A DNA stretch of 40,227 nucleotides from an uncultured Nocardioides sp. (lineage in GTDB: Bacteria; Actinomycetota; Actinomycetes; Propionibacteriales; Nocardioidaceae), in NCBI RefSeq assembly GCF_902805925.1, contig NZ_CADCUP010000085.1:1-40227 (forward strand). The letters run 5' to 3'. Below, one piece after another: positions 1 through 7,906 of the stretch; position 1 is the first letter of the stretch, and each line of letters opens with the position of its first letter. The notes beneath the pieces were generated by a model. It saw only the letters and a program-made list of their open reading frames with translations. It was not told the DNA's origin and ran no database searches. The position numbers and the translations under genes were made by a program.

Positions 1-40
1 CGAGCAGGGCGAGCAGGGCCGCGGTGAGCATCGTCCTCAT
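1..40 (-). CDS. Start of a secreted or membrane protein (partial)
   Basis: Only the first 13 codons lie in the window. They read MRTMLTAALLALL on the minus strand, which is the shape of a signal peptide: a positive residue near the N-terminus followed by an Ala/Leu-rich hydrophobic stretch. The gene runs off the left edge, so its product cannot be named. It is divergent from the acVLRF1 gene, with 54 nt between the two starts. No clear ribosome site or TANNNT box was found close to this ATG, so the start is less certain than its neighbours. The alternative is that this is chance coding. Confidence 0.45.
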   Translation of the reverse strand, partial: MRTMLTAALLALL

Positions 41-94
41 GAGGGTCGGACGGCCCGGCCGCCGCCGCGGTTCCGCCGTCGGTAGCCTCGCCCC

Positions 95-700
95 GTGCCC
101 TCGCTGCTGCTGCCCCCCGTCCGCCTCGGTCGGTGGGTCGAGAACTTCGGTGCGCGGCACGGCGGCACCGTGCTGAGGGTGGTCGAGGGAGCGCTGGGCG
201 GCGAGGCTGTCGACGGGTCGACCTTCACCGTCCGGCTGCCCTTCGCCGCGGCGTACGACGGCCCGGCGGAGGTCACAGCGCTGGTGGCCGCGGTCGAGCC
301 GCCACGGGCATGGGGCGTGCTGTTGGTGCGCAAGGGCGGGTTCGCCGTGGCGCGCATCGAGTCCGGCGCCGTGGTGGAGCACAAGATCGGGCAGCGCCAC
401 GTGCAGGGGCGCACCAAGGCGGGCGGGCAGAGCCAGCAGCGGTTCGCCCGGCGGCGCGACAACCAGGCCCGCCAGGCCTACGAAGCCGCGGCCGACCACG
501 CGGCGCGGATCCTCGCCGGCGTCCCGGTCGGCGTCGTCGGCGGTGACCGTCCTGCGGTGGAGGAGGTGCTGGCCGACCGGCGCCTCGCCGGACTCGACGT
601 CGTCGAGCCGTGGCTCCCGGTGCCCGACCCGAAGCGGGCGGTGCTGGACCAGGCCGTCCTCGACGCGGCGTCGCTCGCGATCGAGGTCGTCAACGCCTGA
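95..700 (+). CDS. acVLRF1-family peptidyl-tRNA hydrolase / release factor-like protein
   Basis: 201 aa. The protein carries a GGQ followed by SQQRFARRR and NQAR around residues 110-126. This is the signature of the actinobacterial Vms1-like release factor 1 (acVLRF1) family. Family members are thought to cleave peptidyl-tRNA on stalled ribosomes or split 50S subunits, as Vms1 does in ribosome quality control. The C-terminal half has the eRF1-like alpha/beta fold pattern. The GTG start is set by a TAGCCT box at 83-88 with a 6-nt gap, so the mRNA is probably leaderless. It stands alone, with a phosphotransferase gene about 100 nt downstream that has its own promoter. Family assignment is from motif recognition, and the exact substrate is inferred from the family. 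Confidence 0.8.
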   Translation: MPSLLLPPVRLGRWVENFGARHGGTVLRVVEGALGGEAVDGSTFTVRLPFAAAYDGPAEVTALVAAVEPPRAWGVLLVRKGGFAVARIESGAVVEHKIGQRHVQGRTKAGGQSQQRFARRRDNQARQAYEAAADHAARILAGVPVGVVGGDRPAVEEVLADRRLAGLDVVEPWLPVPDPKRAVLDQAVLDAASLAIEVVNA

Positions 701-799
701 TCCCGCCTGCAGTTCACGCCGTCACCGCGCTCGCCACGCGGCCGTCGTCGGTCGCTCAATGGGCCTGGTCGGCCGATGACCTGCGCTAGCGTCCCCACC

Positions 800-1702
800 A
801 TGTGGGAGCCGCAGCCCGACTGGCGCGCCATGCCGCCGGGCACCGGCACGTCCACCGTCGGCATCTGGCGGGCGGCGCTGGGCGACCGTCCGGTCGTCAT
901 CAAGCGGCTGCGCCGGCCGGAGGCGCACGACCCCGCCGAGCTCCAGGACCCCACGCACCCGGCCTACTGGCGCCGGGAGCCCGACGTCCACGACACCGGG
1001 ATCGTCCAGCACACCGTCGGGCTGCGCGGCGTCGTGGCTGCGGTGGAGGAGGACGAGCACGGCATCACCCTGACCCGGGAGTGGGTGGAGGACGCGGCGA
1101 CGAGCGGACCGTTCCGGGCGATCGGGATGGGGCGCTTCGCCGGCTGCGACCTGCCCCGCACCCGCTTCCTCGTCCGCGACCAGTTGCGGCACCGGCTGCG
1201 GCGCGTCGAGCGCCGCGGCGGGTGGTCGACGCTGGCCCGCACGACGGTCGCCGACATCGCCGACCACCTGTGGCGCCGCCGGGAGCCCCTGCTCGACCAG
1301 GTCGACGCCCTGCCGCTGGTGCCGCAGCACGGTGACCCCACGGCCGACAACCTGCCCGGCCGCGCCGGCGACGACGTCGTCGCCATCGACTGGTCGACCC
1401 TCGGGCTCGGCCACGTCGGCGGCGACCTCGGCTACCTCTCCCTCACGGCGCGCGAGGACCTCGAGCCGCTGCTCGACGCCTACCTGATCGGGCTGCCGGC
1501 ACGCACGGCGGACCGCGAGGACGTCCTCCTCGGCGCGCGCACCACGGCCGTCTACACCGCCCTGACCCGGGCCGACTGGGCCCTGGCGCGCGTCGCGCCG
1601 GGGGAGGGCGCACTGGCCGCCAAGCTCAAGCATCCCAGCGTGGCGCCGTACCTCCGCTCGCTGCAGCGCCTCGGGCCGCACGTCGAGGCCCTGATGGGGT
1701 AG
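800..1702 (+). CDS. Aminoglycoside-phosphotransferase-like kinase family protein
   Basis: 300 aa. The C-terminal half carries the kinase-like catalytic motif HGDPTADN followed about 20 residues later by IDWSTLGLG. These correspond to the HxDxxxxN loop and the metal-binding Asp of the APH/choline-kinase superfamily. An N-terminal VVIKRLRR segment could supply the nucleotide-binding Lys. The substrate is unknown, and the family includes antibiotic kinases, small-molecule kinases and inactive members. The ORF track starts at 776, but the ATG at 800 is better because a TAGCGT box (787-792) lies 7 nt before it, which would give a leaderless transcript. It converges on the zinc metallopeptidase gene with only 3 nt between stops. 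Confidence 0.7.
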   Translation: MWEPQPDWRAMPPGTGTSTVGIWRAALGDRPVVIKRLRRPEAHDPAELQDPTHPAYWRREPDVHDTGIVQHTVGLRGVVAAVEEDEHGITLTREWVEDAATSGPFRAIGMGRFAGCDLPRTRFLVRDQLRHRLRRVERRGGWSTLARTTVADIADHLWRRREPLLDQVDALPLVPQHGDPTADNLPGRAGDDVVAIDWSTLGLGHVGGDLGYLSLTAREDLEPLLDAYLIGLPARTADREDVLLGARTTAVYTALTRADWALARVAPGEGALAAKLKHPSVAPYLRSLQRLGPHVEALMG

Positions 1703-1705
1703 GGC

Positions 1706-2671
1706 TCAGAGCTCGCTGGCCCCGAAGGTGTCGCACCGGGCGGGGTCGCCGGACTCGTAGCCGGTGGAGAACCAGCGCATCCGCTGCTCGGCGGACCCGT
1801 GGGTCCAGCCCTCGGGGTCGACGCCGCCGCCGGAGCGCTGCTGGATGCGGTCGTCGCCCACGGCCTTGGCGGAGTCGAGAGCCTCGCTGATGTCGGCCTG
1901 GTCGAGCTCGGCGAAGATCGCGACGCCGTCGGTGTCGGTCGTGCCGGTGGCGGCCCGGGTCCACGCGCCGGCGAAGCAGTCGGCCTGGAGCTCGAGGCGC
2001 ACCGCGTCGGACTCGGGGCCCTGCTGCGTCCTCACCCGGCCCATGATGCCGAGCAGGTTCTGGACGTGGTGGCCGTACTCGTGGCCGAGCACGTAGGGCT
2101 CGACGAAGTCGCCGCCCTGGCCGCCGAGCTGGCCCTCGAGGACGTCGGTGAAGAAGGTCGTGTCGAGGAAGATGGCCTGGTCGGGCGGGCAGTAGAACGG
2201 GCCCACCTGGCTGGACGCCTGGCCGCAGCCGGTGTTGACGGCGCCGCTGAACGTCGTCATCGACGCCGGGGCGAACTGCGCCCCGAGCTCGGGCGCCGCC
2301 CGGCTCCAGTAGTTGTAGAGCGAGTTCTCCACCGCGACGCGGGCGCAGTCGACGTCCTGGTTGGCGTCGGCGCCGGTCCGGCAGTTCGCGTAGCGCTCGG
2401 GGTCGGCCATCCGGCCGGTGTCGGTGCCGCCCTGCACGCCCCCGCCGGTCGGGAGGCCGCCGCCGCCGCCGACGCACTGGGTCAGCACGAAGATGAGGCC
2501 GATGATGATCAGGGTGCCGATGCCGCCGCCCGCGCCGACGCCGCCGGGGATCGGGATGCCGCCACCGCGCCTGCCGCCGCCCAGCCCGCCGCGGCCCAGC
2601 CCGCCGCCACCGCCGCGACCGGCGTCACCGATGCGACCGGTGTCGAGGTGGGCCTTGGGGTTGAAGCGCAT
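1706..2671 (-). CDS. YpfJ/KPN_02809-family neutral zinc metallopeptidase
   Basis: 321 aa. It begins MRFNPKAHLDT, the usual opening of this family, followed by a very Gly/Arg-rich cytoplasmic segment and one membrane helix (IGTLIIIGLIFVLTQC, about residues 50-70). The extracytoplasmic domain holds the zinc-binding HExxH as LGHEYGHHVQNLLG (about residues 200-215) and a downstream ELQADCFAGAW, typical of the third zinc ligand in this family. The topology predicts a membrane-anchored enzyme with its active site outside the membrane. The physiological substrate is not established. Two ATGs lie 6 nt apart. GGAAGG abuts the first and is 6 nt before the second, so the second (2671) is chosen. It is divergent from the ABC-F gene. 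Confidence 0.85.
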   Translation of the reverse strand: MRFNPKAHLDTGRIGDAGRGGGGGLGRGGLGGGRRGGGIPIPGGVGAGGGIGTLIIIGLIFVLTQCVGGGGGLPTGGGVQGGTDTGRMADPERYANCRTGADANQDVDCARVAVENSLYNYWSRAAPELGAQFAPASMTTFSGAVNTGCGQASSQVGPFYCPPDQAIFLDTTFFTDVLEGQLGGQGGDFVEPYVLGHEYGHHVQNLLGIMGRVRTQQGPESDAVRLELQADCFAGAWTRAATGTTDTDGVAIFAELDQADISEALDSAKAVGDDRIQQRSGGGVDPEGWTHGSAEQRMRWFSTGYESGDPARCDTFGASEL

Positions 2672-2740
2672 GGGCATCCTTCCGGGGGCGTGGCGCCGAG
2701 TCGTCGATGGCCGCTCGGGCTCCGTACACTAGCCACCACG

Positions 2741-4339
2741 ATGATCACCGCCCAACAACTCGAGGTGCGCGCCGGTGCACGTCTCCTGATGGAGGGTGTG
2801 TCCTTCCGCGTGGCCGCCGGCGACAAGGTCGGCCTGGTCGGCCGCAACGGCGCCGGCAAGACGACGCTCACCAGGATCCTCGCCGGCGAGGCGCTGCCGG
2901 CGTCCGGCACCGTGACGCGCACCGGGCAGGTCGGCTACCTCCCGCAGGACCCCCGCACCGGCGACCCCGAGGTGCTCGCCCGCGACCGCATCCTCTCGGC
3001 CCGCGGCCTCGACGACGTCGTACGCCGGCTGCGGCGCTCCGAGCTCGACATGGGCAGCGACGACCCGGCCGTCCGGGACAGGGGCATGCGCCGCTACGAG
3101 CAGGCCGACGCCGAGCTGCACGCCGGCGGCGGGTACGCCGCGGAGTCCGAGGCGGCCACCATCGCCTCCAGCCTCGGCATCGCCGAGCGCATCCTGGGCC
3201 AGCCGCTGAAGACCCTCTCGGGTGGCCAGCGCCGACGGGTGGAGCTCGCGCGCATCCTGTTCTCCGCTGCCGAGATCCTGATCCTCGACGAGCCGACCAA
3301 CCACCTCGACGCCGACTCGATCGTGTGGCTGCGCGGCTTCCTCAAGGCCCACAAGGGCGGCTTCATCGTGATCAGCCACGACAACGCGCTGCTCGAGGAG
3401 ACCGTCAACAAGGTGCTCCACCTCGACGCCAACCGCGGCGAGATCGACGTCTACAACATGAGCTGGAAGAACTACCTCACCCAGCGCGAGACCGACGAGA
3501 AGCGCCGCAAGCGTGAGCGCGCCAACGCCGAGTCCAAGGCCAAGACGCTCACCGACCAGGCCAACCGGATGCGTGCCAAGGCCAGCAAGGCCACCGCCGC
3601 CCAGTCGATGCTCAAGCGCGCCGAGAAGATGATGGCGGGGCTGGAGGGCGAGCGCGCCGCCGACAAGGTCGCCCGCATCAAGTTCCCCTCGCCCGCGCCC
3701 TGCGGCAAGACGCCCATCACCGCCGAGGAGCTCTCGAAGTCCTACGGCTCCCTGGAGGTCTTCACCGACGTCGACCTCGCGGTCGACAAGGGCTCCCGGG
3801 TCGTCATCCTGGGCCTCAACGGCGCCGGCAAGACGACCATGCTGCGCATCCTGGCCGGCGTCGACGCCCCCGACACCGGGCAGGTCGTGCCCGGGCACGG
3901 GCTGAAGGTGGGCTACTACGCCCAGGAGCACGAGACGCTCGACACCAGCCGCACGGTGCTGGAGAACATGCAGAGCGCCGCGCCGCAGCTCACCGACACC
4001 GAGGCGCGCAGCGTGCTGGGCTCCTTCCTCTTCTCCGGCGACGACGCCCACAAGCCGGCGGCGGTGCTCTCCGGTGGCGAGAAGACGAGGCTCGCCCTCG
4101 CCAGCCTCGTGGTGTCCAGCGCCAACGTGCTGCTCCTCGACGAGCCGACCAACAACCTCGACCCCGCCTCGCGCGAGGAGGTGCTGGCCGCCATCCGCAC
4201 CTACGAGGGCGCCATCATCCTGGTGACCCACGACGAGGGCGCTGTCCGCGCGCTCGAGCCCGACCGGGTGCTGCTGCTGCCCGACGGCGACGAGGACCTC
4301 TGGAACGAGGACTACGCGGACCTGGTCAGCCTCGCCTGA
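2741..4339 (+). CDS. ABC-F family ATPase (ribosome-associated type)
   Basis: 532 aa. It has two ABC domains and no membrane segments. The first Walker A (GRNGAGKT) is near residue 34, with signature LSGGQ near 157 and DEPTNHLD near 182. The second Walker A (GLNGAGKT) is near 357, with LSGGE near 442 and DEPTNNLD near 466. A charged linker of about 80 residues rich in Arg, Lys and Ala joins them, as in ABC-F translation factors, which bind the ribosomal E site. Some family members give resistance to ribosome-targeting antibiotics and others (EttA-like) tune translation; the sequence alone does not say which. The ORF track extends upstream to 1799, but that part is antisense to the peptidase. 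A TACACT box (2725-2730) lies 10 nt before the ATG. Confidence 0.9.
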   Translation: MITAQQLEVRAGARLLMEGVSFRVAAGDKVGLVGRNGAGKTTLTRILAGEALPASGTVTRTGQVGYLPQDPRTGDPEVLARDRILSARGLDDVVRRLRRSELDMGSDDPAVRDRGMRRYEQADAELHAGGGYAAESEAATIASSLGIAERILGQPLKTLSGGQRRRVELARILFSAAEILILDEPTNHLDADSIVWLRGFLKAHKGGFIVISHDNALLEETVNKVLHLDANRGEIDVYNMSWKNYLTQRETDEKRRKRERANAESKAKTLTDQANRMRAKASKATAAQSMLKRAEKMMAGLEGERAADKVARIKFPSPAPCGKTPITAEELSKSYGSLEVFTDVDLAVDKGSRVVILGLNGAGKTTMLRILAGVDAPDTGQVVPGHGLKVGYYAQEHETLDTSRTVLENMQSAAPQLTDTEARSVLGSFLFSGDDAHKPAAVLSGGEKTRLALASLVVSSANVLLLDEPTNNLDPASREEVLAAIRTYEGAIILVTHDEGAVRALEPDRVLLLPDGDEDLWNEDYADLVSLA

Positions 4340-4351
4340 GCAGGGCCCGGG

Positions 4352-4377
4352 GGAACAACCGGTCGGCAGCCCACGTT
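4352..4377 (+). promoter_or_regulatory. ECF-type promoter of the ABC exporter
   Basis: GGAAC (4352-4356), an 18-nt spacer and GTT (4375-4377, within CGTT) match the GGAAC/T-N18-GTT pattern recognised by actinobacterial SigR/SigH and SigE-type factors. A start about 5-8 nt downstream would leave a leader of roughly 20 nt carrying GGAAGGAC before the ATG at 4402. The match is exact, but it was found by eye and no activity is shown. Confidence 0.55.
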
Positions 4378-4401
4378 GCCCCAGGGTCGGAAGGACGACA
4401 C

Positions 4402-6288
4402 ATGTCATTGAGCTCAGGGATGGGTCCCGCGTGGCGCCACATGCGCACGGACCGCAACGTCGACCGAGGCCGCGTCGACCGTCGGACCGTGCGCCGCGTG
4501 CTGGGCTTCGCGGGCCCGCACCGACGCCTCATCGCGACGTTCCTGGCGATCACGGTGGTCGACGCCTGCCTGGTCGTGGTGACGCCGCTGCTGGTGCAGC
4601 GCCTCGTCGACGACGGCATCGTGGGCCGGGACGGCTCGCTGGTCACCTGGTTGGCGCTGGCCATGGCGGGGGTGGCCGTGATCGGCGCGGTGCTCTCGGT
4701 GATCGGCGGCTGGTTCTCCTCGCGCATCGGTGAGGGCCTGATCTTCGACCTCCGCACCCAGGTGTTCGGGCACGTGCAGCGCCAGTCGCTCGCCTTCTTC
4801 ACCCGCACCCAGACCGGTGCCCTGGTGTCCCGTCTCAACAACGACGTGATCGGCGCCCAGCGCGCCTTCACCTCCACGCTCTCCACCACCGTCTCGAGCC
4901 TGATCTCCGTGGTCGTCGTCGGCATCGCCATGCTGGCGCTGAGCTGGCAGGTCACGCTGCTGTGCCTGCTGCTCTTCCCGATCCTGCTGCTCACCTCCCG
5001 CTGGGTGAGCGGCCGCCTCGCCGGCCTGACGCGTGAGCAGATGGACGGCAACGCCGACATGGGCAACGCCATGACCGAGCGGTTCAACGTCGGCGGCGCG
5101 ATGCTGCTCAAGCTCTTCGGGCGCCGCGACGTCGAGGACCTCCTCTTCGCCGGCAAGGCCGCCAACGTGCGCGACCTGGGCATCCGCATCTCGCTGATCA
5201 CCCGCGTCTTCGTGGCTGCGATGCTGCTGGTCCCGGCCCTCGCCACGGCCCTGGTGTACGGCGTCGGCGGCCAGCTCGTCATCGACGGTGCCCTGACCAT
5301 CGGCACGGTCCTCGCGCTCGGCACCCTGCTGCTGCGCCTGCTCGGGCCGCTGCAGAGCCTGTCCAACGTCCGCATCGACGTGATGACGGCCCTGGTGAGC
5401 TTCGACCGCGTCTTCGAGGTGCTCGACCTGCCCTCGCTCATCGAGGAGCGGGACGACGCCGTCGACCTGCCCCGGGGCGCGGCCCGCCTGCAGTTCGACG
5501 ACGTGTCCTTCCACTACCCGCGCGCCGACGACATCTCGCTGGCGTCGCTGGAGTCGGTGGCCCGCAAGCCGTCCCACGACTCCGGGGAGGTGCTCCGCGG
5601 CGTCGCCTTCACCGCCGAGCCGGGCCAGATGGTCGCGCTGGTCGGGCCCTCCGGCGCCGGCAAGACCACCGTCACGCACCTGGTGGCGCGGCTCTACGAC
5701 CCGACGACGGGCGTCGTGCGCGTGGGCGACCACGACGTGCGCGAGGTGACGCTGGAGTCGCTGGAGGAGGTCGTCGGCTACGTGACCCAGGACGCGCACA
5801 TGTTCCACGACACCATCCGCGCCAACCTGCTGTACGCCCGGCCGGGCGCCGACGACCAGCAGGTCTGGGAGGCCCTCGAGGCCGCCCAGATCGCCTCGCT
5901 GGTGCGCGCACTGCCCGACGGTCTCGACACCGTGGTCGGCGACCGTGGCTACCGGCTCTCCGGCGGCGAGCGGCAGCGGCTGGCCATCGCCCGGCTGCTC
6001 CTCAAGGCGCCGGCGATCGTGGTCCTCGACGAGGCGACCGCGCACCTCGACAGCGAGTCGGAGGCGGCGGTGCAGCGCGCGCTCGACGCGGCGCTCGAGC
6101 ACCGCACGTCCCTGGTCATCGCCCACCGCCTCTCCACGGTGCGCAACGCCGACCTGATCCTGGTGCTGGACGACGGCCGGGTCGTGCAGCGCGGCACCCA
6201 CGACGAGCTGCTCGCGGCGGGCGGCCTGTACGCCGATCTCCACCGCACGCAGTTCTCCCGCGGGGGGCTCGAGGAGGTCTCCTCCTAG
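4402..6288 (+). CDS. ABC exporter, fused membrane and ATPase domains (half-transporter)
   Basis: 628 aa. The N-terminal type I exporter domain (about residues 35-330) shows six hydrophobic segments. The C-terminal ABC domain has Walker A GPSGAGKTT near residue 414, LSGGERQR near 518 and VLDEAT near 542. Proteins of this layout dimerise and export lipids, drugs or peptides; the substrate cannot be read from the sequence. A small insertion (around LESVARKPSHDS) lies between the first strand of the ATPase and LRGVAFTAEPG. GGAAGGAC sits 8 nt upstream of the ATG. An ECF-type promoter just upstream suggests stress control separate from the ABC-F gene. The stop codon TAG directly abuts the -10 box of the next gene. 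Confidence 0.88.
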   Translation: MSLSSGMGPAWRHMRTDRNVDRGRVDRRTVRRVLGFAGPHRRLIATFLAITVVDACLVVVTPLLVQRLVDDGIVGRDGSLVTWLALAMAGVAVIGAVLSVIGGWFSSRIGEGLIFDLRTQVFGHVQRQSLAFFTRTQTGALVSRLNNDVIGAQRAFTSTLSTTVSSLISVVVVGIAMLALSWQVTLLCLLLFPILLLTSRWVSGRLAGLTREQMDGNADMGNAMTERFNVGGAMLLKLFGRRDVEDLLFAGKAANVRDLGIRISLITRVFVAAMLLVPALATALVYGVGGQLVIDGALTIGTVLALGTLLLRLLGPLQSLSNVRIDVMTALVSFDRVFEVLDLPSLIEERDDAVDLPRGAARLQFDDVSFHYPRADDISLASLESVARKPSHDSGEVLRGVAFTAEPGQMVALVGPSGAGKTTVTHLVARLYDPTTGVVRVGDHDVREVTLESLEEVVGYVTQDAHMFHDTIRANLLYARPGADDQQVWEALEAAQIASLVRALPDGLDTVVGDRGYRLSGGERQRLAIARLLLKAPAIVVLDEATAHLDSESEAAVQRALDAALEHRTSLVIAHRLSTVRNADLILVLDDGRVVQRGTHDELLAAGGLYADLHRTQFSRGGLEEVSS

Positions 6289-6301
6289 TACGGTGCGGGG
6301 C

Positions 6302-7057
6302 ATGGACCTCGAGCTCCGCGACCGCGTCTTCGTCGTCACCGGAGGGGCCCGCGGGCTCGGCCGCGCCACCGCCGACTGCCTGGTCGCCGAGGGAGCCCGG
6401 GTGGTGCTCTCGGGCCGCTCGGAGGAGTCGCTGGCCGCGGCCGCCGGCCGGCTGGGCGAGGCCGCGACCACCGTGGTGGCCGACAACGCCGACCCGGCGA
6501 CGCCGGCCCGGCTGGTGACTGCGGCCCAGGACACCTGGGGCCGGCTCGACGGTGCGCTGCTCAGCGTCGGCGGTCCGCCCAAGGGGCCGGTCACCGGCAT
6601 CACCGACGAGCAGTGGTCGACCGCCTTCGCCTCGGTCTTCCTGGGCGCCGTGCGGCTCTCGCGGGAGATCGGGCAGGCGCTCCCGGCGGGCGGCTCCCTG
6701 GCCCTGGTGCTCTCCTCCAGCGTGCGGGTCCCGCTGCGCGAGATGGCGATCTCGAACGGCCTGCGACCGGGCCTGGCGATGGTCGCCAAGACGCTGGCCG
6801 ACGAGCTCGGTCCCGGGGGAGTCCGGGTCAACGGGCTGCTTCCCGGTCGCATCGCCACCGAGCGGGTGGCCGAGCTCGACGCGTCCACCGGTGACGCCGA
6901 GGCCGCCCGGGCGGCCGCCCTGCGCACCATCCCGATCGGCCGGTACGGCGATCCGGAGGAGTTCGGCCGGGTGGCGACGTTCCTCCTGTCGCCGGCGGCC
7001 TCATTCCTGACGGGCGTGATGCTTCCCGTCGACGGCGGGATGCTGCGCGCCCTCTGA
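6302..7057 (+). CDS. SDR-family oxidoreductase with atypical active site
   Basis: 251 aa. The Rossmann cofactor motif is GGARGLGRA near residue 14, and the C-terminus has the FabG-like LTGVMLPVDGGM. The usual catalytic YxxxK is missing: the aligned segment reads ISNGLRPGLAMVAKTLADEL, which places Ser and Arg where Tyr and Lys should be. The upstream SSS is present. It may therefore be non-catalytic, or use a different mechanism, or belong to a divergent SDR branch with this substitution. The ATG at 6302 is preferred over the GTG at 6293 because a TACGGT box (6289-6294) lies 7 nt upstream; the GTG falls inside that box. Its last 57 bp overlap the convergent SURF1 gene. Confidence 0.75.
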   Translation: MDLELRDRVFVVTGGARGLGRATADCLVAEGARVVLSGRSEESLAAAAGRLGEAATTVVADNADPATPARLVTAAQDTWGRLDGALLSVGGPPKGPVTGITDEQWSTAFASVFLGAVRLSREIGQALPAGGSLALVLSSSVRVPLREMAISNGLRPGLAMVAKTLADELGPGGVRVNGLLPGRIATERVAELDASTGDAEAARAAALRTIPIGRYGDPEEFGRVATFLLSPAASFLTGVMLPVDGGMLRAL

Positions 7058-7837
7058 GTCGTCGCTCGCCACGTCGTGGTCGTCGCCGACCGCGCCGCCC
7101 CGTCGCCCGGGGCGCACGCCGCGGTACTCGTCGTACATCAGGTAGAAGAAGCCGAAGACGGCGAGCGCCCCGAAGAACCACCACTGGAGCCCGTAGTAGA
7201 AGTGCGGGCCGTTGTCGAGCTCGGGCAGCTCGGCGCGCAGCAGCGGGGTCTCGGGCTGCGGGGACTCCGAGCGGACGTCGACGAAGCCGCCGAGCACCGG
7301 TCGGTCCAGCGCCTCGCCGATGCGCTCGCTGCTGATGCTGCGCGTGGACTGGTCGGTGACGGCCGTGCTGTCACCCGTGGCGTCCTGCCGGACCCAGCCG
7401 GTGACCGAGACCTCGCCCGGCGGCGGGGCCGGCAGCTCCTCGGTCGCGGCGCCGCGGTTGTCGGTGGCCACCCAGCCGCGGTCCACCAGCAGGGCGGTGC
7501 CGTCGGCCAGCACCAGCGGGACGACCACGTCGACGCCGGAGGCCCCCTCGCGGGTGCGGTAGCGCACCACGACGGTGTCCTCGACGGCGTAGGTGCCTGT
7601 GGCCTCCACGACGCGCCACTGCTCCCCGGCACCGACGCCCTCGCCGATGGCGAGCAGGTCGGTGACCTCGGCCGGCGGCAGCGCCTCGTTGCGCTCGATC
7701 ACCGCGTTGCGCTCCTGGCGGTCGGCGAGCCGGTCGAACTGCCACTCGCCCAGCCGCCACGCCAGCCACGCGAGCGCGGCGACGACCAGGAGGAAGAGCA
7801 GCCACCTGCGGCTGAGCAGGAACCCGACGCGTCGCAC
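7001..7837 (-). CDS. SURF1 family protein (cytochrome oxidase assembly)
   Basis: 278 aa. It has a membrane helix at each end: WLLFLLVVAALAWLAWRLG near residue 12 and YYGLQWWFFGALAVFGFFYL near 225. Between them is a SURF1 core with LLVDRGWV and VTGWVR. SURF1 proteins help insert haem a into the CtaD subunit of cytochrome c oxidase. A hydrophilic tail follows the second helix. The GTG start is fixed by a TAGCCT box (7849-7844 on the minus strand) 6 nt upstream, giving a leaderless mRNA. It is divergent from moaA. Its 3' end overlaps the SDR gene by 57 bp tail-to-tail, so the two transcripts would be complementary there. Confidence 0.88.
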   Translation of the reverse strand: MRRVGFLLSRRWLLFLLVVAALAWLAWRLGEWQFDRLADRQERNAVIERNEALPPAEVTDLLAIGEGVGAGEQWRVVEATGTYAVEDTVVVRYRTREGASGVDVVVPLVLADGTALLVDRGWVATDNRGAATEELPAPPPGEVSVTGWVRQDATGDSTAVTDQSTRSISSERIGEALDRPVLGGFVDVRSESPQPETPLLRAELPELDNGPHFYYGLQWWFFGALAVFGFFYLMYDEYRGVRPGRRGGAVGDDHDVASDDSEGAQHPAVDGKHHARQE

Positions 7838-7906
7838 CGCTCGAGGCTATCCCCGTCGTGGTCGGCGGCTCGGCCTCGGCTGGCCGAGTCGCCTAGGATG
7901 GGAGAC
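7838..7906. promoter_or_regulatory. Divergent SURF1/moaA promoters
   Basis: Two -10 boxes face outward in 69 bp. TAGCCT lies on the minus strand (7849-7844), 6 nt before the SURF1 GTG. TAGGAT lies on the plus strand (7894-7899), 7 nt before the moaA ATG. Neither leaves room for a ribosome site, so both mRNAs are probably leaderless. No convincing -35 box is seen. Confidence 0.6.

Noticed and set aside
1799-2740. Long N-terminal extension of the ABC-F ORF
   Set aside because: It is antisense to the zinc metallopeptidase, low complexity, and replaced by a good -10 box and ATG at 2741.
4414-6930. 838-aa minus-strand ORF
   Set aside because: Antisense shadow of the ABC exporter and SDR genes; high GC removes stop codons and gives His/Asp/Gln/Ala-rich nonsense.
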